A DNA stretch of 32,392 bases from Nitrospirota bacterium (GTDB lineage: Bacteria; Nitrospirota; Leptospirillia; Leptospirillales; Leptospirillaceae). The notes below the pieces were generated by a model. It saw only the letters and a list, made by a program, of their open reading frames with translations. It made no database searches and was not told where the DNA came from. The translations under genes and the position numbers were made by a program. How positions within the stretch are numbered: position 1 is the stretch's first letter; the number at the start of each line of letters is the position of its first letter. Shown piece after piece: positions 1 to 8,800 of the stretch. The stretch spans positions 1-32,392 of the forward strand of contig JAJZCZ010000016.1 of the NCBI GenBank assembly GCA_021828805.1. Reading direction: 5' to 3'.

Positions 1-3000
1 GAGCCCTCGATCTGGCTTGTCGTCGTTCCCCACACCGACCCGACGTTGGAGATCAATCCTCCGTCGAGCCATCCCACCACTCCCCCGATGGCATAGGGAG
101 CGCTCGTCTGGGAGGCCGTCGTCACGGTGCTCGTCACGGTGGGAGATTCGAGGATCAGATTCTCGATCGTGGAGTTGACGGCCTTGCCGAAGAGCCCCAC
201 GTTCACATTGGTGCTATCGGTGATCGAGAGGTTCGAGATCGCGTGCCCGTTGCCGTTGAAGGATCCGGAGAAGGGGGTGGCGGTGCCGCCCACCCGCACG
301 AAGCCGCTCGAACCGAAGACGTCGCCCCCGTCACCCGAGGTGGCATAGGAGGAGGAGCTCTGCGTGGGGCTGGCGTCGATATTGTTCATGAGCTGGTAGG
401 AGCTCTGGGGGAGCATGTTCATAAGCTCAAGCTGGTGGAGCGTCCGGATATTTTGCGAATACTCAGACGCCAGCATGGGGGTCGTGGCGCCCGCGGCACT
501 CGAGGCGTTGTTGAGGGAGCCGTTGGCGTCGACGATCACCCAGTTGTTTCCGGAGAGGCCGGGAGTGGATGTGAAGGTAAACCCAGAAAAGCTTGATGTT
601 GAAGCCATACTGGACGCCGAAATCCCGGTTCCCCCCGACGTGCCCCCGTTGCCGTCGCCGGTTGAGGTCAAGGTGCTGTTCCAGTAGACGTTGGTACTTG
701 TTCCCGTGCCATTCCCCCAGAGCGCCCCGGTTCCTCCGGTCTGAGTGGTTCCGCTGGTGGGGGTAGAGGTCACGATCCCCGAATAGTAGGCGTTGGTCAC
801 CGTCACGCCATTGTTGGCGCCCAAAAGTCCCCCCGTATATCCCCCGGTGCCGGACTCCGTGATCTTTCCGGTGGCGTAGACGTCCTGGAGAATGAGCGAA
901 GTTCCGGTGTTGGCGACAATCCCCCCCACGTTGATGTTGTTTCCGCCACTGCCCACGTTCGACTGGGGCGAGGTTCCGCTGACAGCCGCCGTCTCGGTGA
1001 CGTTTTCAATGGTGCCGGAGCTGGCGTTTGCAACCACCCCGGCAATCACGATGCCCCCATCGTTCTGGCCACTGGCGATCTGGACCTGGCCGCCATCGAC
1101 ACCCACGTTCGAGATTGTCGTGGTCCCGCCCATGTTCCCGGCCACGGCCCCCACCAGAACACGCTCGCCATTGTATCCCTTATTGACAGGGTTGGTGCTC
1201 TGGATGTTGGGGTCGAGGAGGAGGAGGTTCTCAACCGTGGCATTCTGGAGATTTCCGAAGAGCCCCACGCTCAGATTTGTGGAGTCGTTGATCGTGAGAC
1301 CCGAGATCGACCGGTTGTTGCCGTTAAAGGTGCCGGTAAACGGGCTGGAGGGCGAGGCGTAGGAGGCGCCGCCCACCCGCACGAATCCCGCCGAGCCAAA
1401 GACATCGGTCCCATCCCCGGTCGCCCCTGTCACGTTTCCGTTAAGGCTGGCCGCAAGGCTGTAGTTACCGGAGAGGTTCATGTTCATGAGCTCAAGCTGG
1501 TGCATCGTCCCGATCTGGGTCTGGGCCTCGGAGGCCAGCATGGGAAGGAGGGCCCCGTTAGTTCCCCCGGCGTTGTTTGTGGAGCCGTTGGTATCCACGA
1601 TGACCCAGGCGTTGCCGGTAGCGCCAGGCGTGCTCGAGAACACAAAGGAGCCGAAGCTTCCCGTCTGGGTCATCTGGGAGGGAAGAAGGCCGTTCACATT
1701 GGTGGCGGTCCCGGAATTCGACCCGTAGGCATTGGGGAAGAGCCCGGCGTCATAGTAGGAATTTTTCAGGACTCCTCCGGAGTCGATCGTCCCGACAAGG
1801 GCCCCGTTTTGCATGCTGTTATAGCCTTCCACACCGGCCGAATAGGTGGTGGTGATTGTGCCGGTATTCCTCCCGGCGATCCCTCCCATGGTGGCCCCTC
1901 CACCTAAAATCCCCGTGAAGTAGGCGTTTTCCACCGTTCCTCCGGAACCGTTCCAGCCGGCGATCCCTCCGGCGTAACCGTTGCCGCCGGTTCCGGCCAC
2001 GGTCGCCCCGGACCAGGCGTTTCCGATGGTGCCGGTGTCATAGCCCGCGACTCCTCCCGTCATCGATCCTGTATTGGACGAACCCTCCACCAGCCCCGTC
2101 ACCGAGACACCCGTGATCGTCCCGCCATTGTTTGCCCCTGCGACCCCGCCGGTGTCGGTTGCGGCGGAGTTCGTCGACTGTATGGAGGCATTGGCGAGGG
2201 TCAGGTTCTCCACAGTCCCGCCTGAACCCACCTCTCCGAAGAGCCCCACGTGCGTGTTGGTGCTGTCGTTGATGGTCAGGTTCGAGATCACGTTGCCCTG
2301 GCCGTTGAAGGTCCCGGTGAAGGGAGCGGCGCTGCTTCCCACACGCACGCTCCCCCCCTCTCCGAAGACATCCCCGCCGGCGGATCCGGTGGCGGCGGCA
2401 TTGAGGCTCGACAACAGGGTATAGCTCCCGGAGGGCGCCAGATTCATGAGCTCAAGCTGGTGGAGGGTCGCAATGTTGGTGGAGTACTCCGAGGCCAGCA
2501 TGGGCGCCATGGTGGCGGCCGTCGACTGAGTGGAGGATGCGAGGGTGCCGTTGGAGTTGATGAAGACCCATGTATTGGAAGCTGGAGACAAGGTGGTGAC
2601 GGTAGTGTAGCTTGAGGTCGTGGTGCTGGCGTTGGCGAGTATCGAGGTCTTACTCAGAAGCGGAGTGGTGGAGACCGTCCCGAGAATACTGGCCATCGTG
2701 GAGGGGGTCTCGAGGCTCTGGAAGGACTCGGGGGTCGGGGCGGTCGAGTAGGTACCGGATTCTAAAATACCGATCCCGCCGCTCGCAGTGGCGGCACCTC
2801 CGGAGGAATTTCCTATGAAGGCCCCCGAGTTCCAGGCATCATGCGAAAGAGTTTGCGTCCCGTTCTCGATATTGCCGATGAAGCCTCCCGCCGGAGCCAA
2901 TGCACCCGAGCTATTCATGCTCGCCCCCGAGACGCTCCCCAGGGAATAGGAGTTCGAAATGGTGTTATTGCTGAGGAGCACCCCCACGAACCCTCCCGAA

Positions 3001-5342
3001 CCGAAGTTCGAATTGGTGCTCCTCCCTGTGACGCTCCCCGTGGCGTAGGAGTCCTGGATCGTGGCCCCCGTTGATCCCCCGTTCGAGGCTCCGGCAAAGC
3101 CTCCGGTCGAGGCACCGTTAATGTTGAGGACATTTCCCTCGGCCACCGATCCGGTGATGAGGCCGGCAATGGAGCCGTTGAACTGGTTTTGGCCCACGAA
3201 GCCGCCGACATTGTTATTTTGCGAGGCCGCCGAGGTCAGAAAAACGTTCACATCGGTGGTAGATGCGGCAATGGTTCCGCTGTTTCGTCCGGTCAGCCCT
3301 CCCACCCAGAAATAGGTCGAATTTGACGTCGATGAGGTACTCCCGGTCACGCTCCCCGTGGCGGTGACATTTTCGACCGTCCCATAGTTGTCTCCCACGA
3401 CGGCCCCGGCCAGGATCTGCCCGCTGCTGGTATTTATCGTCTCGTTCATCCCCGACAAAGTGAGGTTTCGGAGCCAGCCGTTCGCCCCCAGGGATCCGAT
3501 GAAGCCGCCGTCGTAGGCGCTGTTGCCGCTATAGTTCTCGTAGAGGTTGGAGATGGAGTGGTCGAGACCGTTGAAATACCCGGTGTAGCTCGTGGTGGAG
3601 CTCCCCAGGGGGGTAAAGGAGGTCGTGTTGTTGGTGGAATAAGAGAGGTTGGTGTTGAGGGCGTAGTTGTTGGAGAGGATCGTGCTGCTCTGATTTTGGG
3701 AGATGTAGTTGAGATCGTTGAGGCTTGAGATCAGCATGTAGGCGGCGAGCGACCCGCTCGAGCCGGCGTTGTTGGTGTAGGTGGTCGGGGTCGAGTAGTT
3801 CGCGGGGTTGTAGTAGATCGCCACCGGACCATTGACCGAGATCGATCCCCCGGAGTTCACCGCCACCGTGCCGTTGCCGGAGGGGACGCCTCCGCCGGTA
3901 CTATTGGAGGTCGTTCCGCCAAGATCCATGTCGTCGGCCCGGAGAATGAGAAGGGGGGTGCTGGGGAGGGGAGAAGGCGTGGAGAGCGCGCTCTGGGTGA
4001 GGCTGTAGCCGGTAGCGGTGTTGGTAATGGGAGCGTTGATCTCGATATTGTTGACGGCGTTCAGTGTCAGCTGGTTGCTCGTACTCCAGGAAATCCCCTG
4101 GTTGACGTAGATGTTGCCAAGCGCCCCCTCTCGCCCTTGAGTGCTGTCGATCACCACGTTGTTGAGACCCAGGAGAGTTCCCAGCTCGCTCCCCGAGATA
4201 TCCTGGTAGTTGGTGACGTTGCCGGAGGTATTGCCGGCCGACCCCGTGTTCGCTCCGATATAGAAGGAGGCCGGATCGAGTGTCCAGGTACCGGTCTCGC
4301 CGCTTGCGGCCCTGGTGGTGACCACGGCATTGTCGGCGACATTGACCCGGGAGCCGGAGGTCTCGATGGTCCCCCCGTTGCCACCGGTGGGGGCCGAGGC
4401 GTCGAGGGTGCCGGCGACATTGGTCGTTCCGGAAGCCAGGCCGGAGAGGAGGACGATCTCTCCGTTCTTTTGGGCGACCGTCTGGGCCTCAAGGACCCCC
4501 GTGTTGTTCACCACGCTTTTGACGATGGAGTCCTGGGCTCCGGCGGAGAGGAGGATCTTTCCGCCCTCCGCCCGGACAATGCCGCCATTGGTCGCGATGC
4601 TGTCGAGAGTGTTCTGCGTGACAGAGAGAGAGACGAGACTCCCGCCATTAAAGTCGAGATCAATGACATTCCCCGCGCCAAAGGTCACCGTCCCCCGGGG
4701 AGCCTCCACCGTTCCGTTGCTGGTGACATTTTGGCCAAGAAGGGCAATATAGCCCCCGGGAAGAGCTTTGAGGAGACCGTTATTGGTGATGGATCCGGGC
4801 GATACCCCGGAAAACGAGAGGGTTCCGCTATTGGAAAACCCCTTGTTCACCAGGTCCAGCGTCGAGGCAATGAGGCCCCCGACATTGACCTGGGCCCCTT
4901 TGCCAAAGACGATCCCGGAGGGGTTGATGAGAAAAATCTGTCCGTTGGCCAGAAGGTGGCCATAAATAAAGGAAGGGCTCACTCCCCCGATCTGGTTGAG
5001 GGCGATCGAGGAGGCAGACGGCTGGAGAAAGGAAACAGTCTGGTTCTTCGAGATATTAAAGGAGTTCCAGTTGATGGAGAGTGTCGGCGTCCTTTGATGA
5101 ACGGTCATGGTCTTCCCCAGGACTCCGATCGATCCCGACCCTGAGGTGATCCTGCCGCCTTGAGGCATGGCGTAGGCGATGGGGCCGTCGGTCAGAACGA
5201 CACAAAGAAGGTAGGCCATCACGCGAACCCAGAGCGGAGGAAGGGGTGCTCCGATTTTCCTCTTCCGCGTCCCGGGGAGGAGCGGGGAGGACGCCGAGTG
5301 CCGGGACCGTAACGACTGTTCTCTGAAGATTTTCGTGTCCAT
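1..5342 (-). CDS. Two-partner secretion exoprotein (TpsA / filamentous haemagglutinin family) with GLUG-like beta-helix repeats; partial, runs off window start
   Basis: Minus-strand frame from ATG at 5342-5340 was spot-checked as open at several points (about 5300-4740, 4430-4380, 3700, 2990, 1140-1080, 60-1). N-terminus MDTKIFREQSLRSRH...RKRKIGAPLPPLWVRVMAYLLCVVLTDGPIAYAMPQGG is an extended signal peptide. It is followed by a TPS-domain signature (TLSINWNSFNISKNQTVSFLQPSASSIALNQIGGVSPSFIYGHLLANGQIFLINPSGIVFGKGAQVNVGGLIAS) and repeated GGIAGxNxGTI / VGLFGxxxxxTVENL segments. Confidence 0.9.
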   Translation of the reverse strand, partial: MDTKIFREQSLRSRHSASSPLLPGTRKRKIGAPLPPLWVRVMAYLLCVVLTDGPIAYAMPQGGRITSGSGSIGVLGKTMTVHQRTPTLSINWNSFNISKNQTVSFLQPSASSIALNQIGGVSPSFIYGHLLANGQIFLINPSGIVFGKGAQVNVGGLIASTLDLVNKGFSNSGTLSFSGVSPGSITNNGLLKALPGGYIALLGQNVTSNGTVEAPRGTVTFGAGNVIDLDFNGGSLVSLSVTQNTLDSIATNGGIVRAEGGKILLSAGAQDSIVKSVVNNTGVLEAQTVAQKNGEIVLLSGLASGTTNVAGTLDASAPTGGNGGTIETSGSRVNVADNAVVTTRAASGETGTWTLDPASFYIGANTGSAGNTSGNVTNYQDISGSELGTLLGLNNVVIDSTQGREGALGNIYVNQGISWSTSNQLTLNAVNNIEINAPITNTATGYSLTQSALSTPSPLPSTPLLILRADDMDLGGTTSNSTGGGVPSGNGTVAVNSGGSISVNGPVAIYYNPANYSTPTTYTNNAGSSGSLAAYMLISSLNDLNYISQNQSSTILSNNYALNTNLSYSTNNTTSFTPLGSSTTSYTGYFNGLDHSISNLYENYSGNSAYDGGFIGSLGANGWLRNLTLSGMNETINTSSGQILAGAVVGDNYGTVENVTATGSVTGSTSSTSNSTYFWVGGLTGRNSGTIAASTTDVNVFLTSAASQNNNVGGFVGQNQFNGSIAGLITGSVAEGNVLNINGASTGGFAGASNGGSTGATIQDSYATGSVTGRSTNSNFGSGGFVGVLLSNNTISNSYSLGSVSGASMNSSGALAPAGGFIGNIENGTQTLSHDAWNSGAFIGNSSGGAATASGGIGILESGTYSTAPTPESFQSLETPSTMASILGTVSTTPLLSKTSILANASTTTSSYTTVTTLSPASNTWVFINSNGTLASSTQSTAATMAPMLASEYSTNIATLHQLELMNLAPSGSYTLLSSLNAAATGSAGGDVFGEGGSVRVGSSAAPFTGTFNGQGNVISNLTINDSTNTHVGLFGEVGSGGTVENLTLANASIQSTNSAATDTGGVAGANNGGTITGVSVTGLVEGSSNTGSMTGGVAGYDTGTIGNAWSGATVAGTGGNGYAGGIAGWNGSGGTVENAYFTGILGGGATMGGIAGRNTGTITTTYSAGVEGYNSMQNGALVGTIDSGGVLKNSYYDAGLFPNAYGSNSGTATNVNGLLPSQMTQTGSFGSFVFSSTPGATGNAWVIVDTNGSTNNAGGTNGALLPMLASEAQTQIGTMHQLELMNMNLSGNYSLAASLNGNVTGATGDGTDVFGSAGFVRVGGASYASPSSPFTGTFNGNNRSISGLTINDSTNLSVGLFGNLQNATVENLLLLDPNIQSTNPVNKGYNGERVLVGAVAGNMGGTTTISNVGVDGGQVQIASGQNDGGIVIAGVVANASSGTIENVTETAAVSGTSPQSNVGSGGNNINVGGIVANTGTSLILQDVYATGKITESGTGGYTGGLLGANNGVTVTNAYYSGIVTSTPTSGTTQTGGTGALWGNGTGTSTNVYWNSTLTSTGDGNGGTSGGTGISASSMASTSSFSGFTFTSTPGLSGNNWVIVDANGSLNNASSAAGATTPMLASEYSQNIRTLHQLELMNMLPQSSYQLMNNIDASPTQSSSSYATSGDGGDVFGSSGFVRVGGTATPFSGSFNGNGHAISNLSITDSTNVNVGLFGKAVNSTIENLILESPTVTSTVTTASQTSAPYAIGGVVGWLDGGLISNVGSVWGTTTSQIEG
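172..3760 (-). repeat. About 1-kb intragenic repeat modules (three clear copies plus one divergent)
   Basis: Recurring protein module MLASEYSxxIxTLHQLELMN...GDVFGxxGFVRVGG...PFTGTFNGNxxxISNLTINDSTNxxVGLFG. DNA copies lie at about 172-500, 1237-1560 and 2200-2520 (+ coordinates). The shared phrase atgagctcaagctgg (one substitution in copy 1) occurs near 418, 1487 and 2446. A divergent copy (YFNGLDHSISNLYEN...LMLISSLNDL) is at about 3470-3760. Confidence 0.8.
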
Positions 5343-5429
5343 GCAAAGAACCTCTTGCTGATTCGTTATGGTCGTGGGTGTTGCAAAAGCAAGAGTGCCT
5401 TTAATTTTTTAATACTTTTTAACATTTTT

Positions 5430-5591
5430 CTCTGGACTCCTCTCCAGAGCCATGGCCGTTCCGGCATTGGGGAGGCCACAATCTACCAAGATCCGCCTCT
5501 CCACCCAGAGGGGCTCCCTCCAGGCTTTCAGCGACCCGGTCAGCGTCCCCGTGGTGCATCCGGCGGCACGGGGACGCGACGACAGAGGATC
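5430..5591 (-). promoter_or_regulatory. Candidate structured 5' leader RNA of the exoprotein gene
   Basis: Minus-strand stems: perfect 11-bp GCGTCCCCGTG/CACGGGGACGC (5543-5553/5567-5577); 9-bp CCTGGAGGG/CCCTCTGGG (5504-5524), which competes with CCGGG/CCTGG (5520-5524/5535-5539); possible closing helix 5584-5591/5490-5500; hairpin CTCTGGA/TCCAGAG (5430-5449) near the start codon. Confidence 0.4.
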
Positions 5592-5851
5592 CGGATTAAA
5601 AACAAACCCATGAATAAAGAGGTTTTTCAGATGATTACACGCATAAAATATAATCAGCAAAGAAAAGAGTGTCAATACAAACAAAAAATACTTATACTAA
5701 ATTTATAGTTGAAAATAATATTTTAAAAACATATAGTTAGTAAAAATGTGATTTAAAATAGGACAAAAAAATACTTACCTGTTGATAAGAAAGTTGGATC
5801 ATAATAAAAAAACATTTTAAAACCACAGGGTTATAAAATCAGGCGGGAGAG

Positions 5852-8800
5852 GTGGTGGAAAGAGAAAAGGTCGCCGAGAGGTGGAAAAAACGCCGAAAGA
5901 TCCTGAAGCATCTGACAACTGACTTCCGGATCAACCTTCTGGGGCCTCCGGAAATTCTCGTGGGGGGCCGCATACCCAGAGGGCGGCTGTTGGACCGACC
6001 CTTTGCGATCTTTGTTTATCTGGCGACCTCAGGGGGAGTCGTTGGACGCTCTCAAATCATGAGAGTCTTCTGGGGAGAAGAAGGAGAAAAGGAGGCCTCC
6101 TCTGCTCTTTCCCGGGCACTGTACGAACTGGAGCTCCGGGGATTGGGGCCACTGATGGAAAAAAATCCTTCCGCACTCCGCTTCCGCCCCCCCCGCGGCC
6201 TCCAGTCCTCCTTCGACATTGGAGACTTTACAGACGACTCCCCTCCCCCTTACTGCCGGCACCTTCACGCACCTTCCGATTGCCCGGGGTGCGCCCAAAA
6301 AATACAGAACCGCCTCTCCCTCATTCGGGGAAAATTTCTTGAGGGAGTTGATCTTCCTCCCGACTGCGGTCCCTTCGAGTCATGGATTCTTGAACGACGC
6401 GTCTTCTATGAGGAGATGGCCAACCGCCTTCGCACCCTTCTCTCTTCTCCCCTGCACCGGGAGTTTGCAAAGGTCTCCCCATCCAAGTCAGGGGAAGAGA
6501 AACGCATTCTTTCCTCTGGAGAACACAGAAAAGTTGTCGTTCTGTCCATCCTCGCCTCCTACCCTCCCTCCGTAAGCCATCGAGAGCGCCTCACTCTCTC
6601 ACAGCAACTCAGGAAAAAGATTGAAGAGATCATCGGTCGTCATGGGGGATGGCTTCCCCCTCCCTCCACCGCCGGCATCCAGGGGTACTTCGGGTTCCCA
6701 GGCTCCCTGGAATTTGCCCCCCGTCTCGCCGCCAGTGCTGCCCGGGAGATCCTCGACTCGCTTCCCCTCCCCCCCCCGCAGGGATCCCGACAGACCGTAC
6801 TGACTTTCCGAATGGGAATTCTGGAAGGAGAGGTCACTTCAGACATTCTCCGCGGGATTCCTGACGTCACCGGTGAGTTAACGACCTCTGCGCTTACCCT
6901 GGCTCAGTCGGCTCCTGAGGGGTCGATTGCCGTTGCCCCCTCTCTCTTCTCTCTTTTAACCCCCGTTTTTCTGATGGAAGAGCGTATTTCCCGCCTCTCC
7001 CCAGATGGCCATTTGTCATTCGACCTTCACCTTCTTGGCCCCCGTCGCTCCACCCCGCTCTCTTCTTCGCTTTACGAAGGAACTCTCCCGTTAATGAACC
7101 CTCCATTCGTCGGACGGACAAAGGAATCGCGACTCATCAACTCTCTTTGGCGATCGGCCTGCAAGGGGGAGATAAAAACCATTCTCATCACCGGAGAAGC
7201 CGGAATCGGAAAATCCCGGCTCCTGAGCGAAGTTTTGGAAAATATCCAGAAAGAGTCACCCGGAACAATCATCCGAAAGCTCTCCTGCCTTCCCGAAGAC
7301 CGGGAGACGCCCTGGGCTCCGGTCCGATGGCTCTTCCGAAGCCTCCTCGGACTTGAAGCCGACCTCTCTCAGACCGATCTCATCCTCCGGACGGAGAGCT
7401 ACCTTGCCAGTCTTGACAAAGTGATCCCCGAGGAGTCGGCACTGTTCCTTCAATTCATTGAAGGAACAGGCCCCTGGTCTGCAGAACTTTCCGGAAACTC
7501 CCCCTTGCGAATCCGACAAAAAATAGAAAAACTAGTCGGAAATCTAGTTCTGAAAAGAAGTCAAAAGTCTCCCCTCATTCTTCTTTTCGAAGATATTCAG
7601 TGGGCCGATTCGGCGACTCTTTCCCTTTTGCGGACGAGCGTCTTGACGACAGAGGCCTCCCGGATCCTCGTCCTCCTTTCCTCGCGTGATGATCAGACTC
7701 TCTCCCGCCACCACCTTTTTCCTAATGCCGTCATCCAGCTTGCCCCCCTCTCACCCAAGAATACACGGGAGCTTCTCTCCTACCTTTTTCCCCAGAGTAC
7801 TGTCCTTTCGCCATCCATGAAAAAGAACCTCGTGCAGCAGTCGGGAGGGAATCCGTTTTTTCTTATCGAGCTCGTAAGAAGCGAATCAGAAGGCAAGGAG
7901 AGTCAGGCAGGGTCCCTCACTTCAACCCTCGACGCCCAGATCGACGCCCTCGGAGAGGCCTCTCACACGCTGGCACTCTCTGCATGCCTTGGGTTAAGGT
8001 TTTCACGGAGCATCCTAACCCGCATTCTCGGCTCCGCCCGACTCAAGCGGCACGAACCTGCGCTCTTCCGGAGAGGTCTTATTACCACTACGATCGAAAC
8101 TCCCCACATTCTGGAGTTTCGCCATGCCCTCCTCCGGGACCATATTCTCAAACGATTCCCTCCGGAAACACTCCGCCTGATGCACCGAAAGATCGCCCAG
8201 ACGCTTTCCGCCCTTTTTGAGGGTGCTCCGGAAGGCGCTCCCGAGATCGTTGCCCGACACTACGTTCATGCTGGCGATCCGGAGGCTGCCATTCCCCTTT
8301 ACCGCATCGCCGCAGAACGTGCTCTGGCACTTGGAGCCACCCATGAAGGGTGGGAAGCTCTCGAGAGAGCTCTCTCGCTCATCCCTCCCGGAGATCCCAG
8401 ACGCCTTCCCATCCTGGTCTCTATGGGCCCTGTCGCCGCCGTCCTCTTCGGATATGCCCACGCCACTTACCTCAAAGTCTACCGTGAGGCACGCTCCCTC
8501 CTGCAGGAGAGCGGGATTACCAGAAACAACCTTCCTGTCTGGAATGGACTTCGGGCAACGCTTATCGGAAGCGAGGGCCCCCATGCGGCCCGGGAAATCG
8601 CCCGGGAAATCCGCGAATTTTCGGATACCGAAGGAACAGGAGAAGAACAACTTCGGGCCCGCTACGCTCAGGGAAACATCGCCTATTACGGAGGCCAGCT
8701 TGATGAGGCCGAGGGCTATCTTCGAGAGGCACTCTCTCTTCTTCCTATGGTGGGAGAGTACCCCCCCGGCGCCTCCCTGGGCCCCTATGCCGAGGATCCC

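Noticed and set aside
172-2520. CRISPR or DNA-level satellite repeat
   Set aside because: The repeats are long, in-frame and protein-coding (exoprotein cassettes), with no short regularly spaced units.
4137-5144. 335-aa plus-strand ORF inside the exoprotein gene
   Set aside because: Antisense to the TPS domain coding frame, which has clear homology; GC-driven spurious ORF without recognisable motifs.
5490-5591. Known c-di-GMP-I (GEMM) riboswitch in the tpsA leader
   Set aside because: GCTGAAAGCC and GGTAGA vaguely resemble GEMM elements, but the GNRA tetraloop and the GGGCAAACC/GACGCAAAGCC core are not present by eye.
5355-5708. 117-aa ORF in the divergent intergenic region
   Set aside because: Composition shifts mid-ORF from GC-rich leader to AT-rich DNA, no RBS or homology; more likely leader/promoter DNA.
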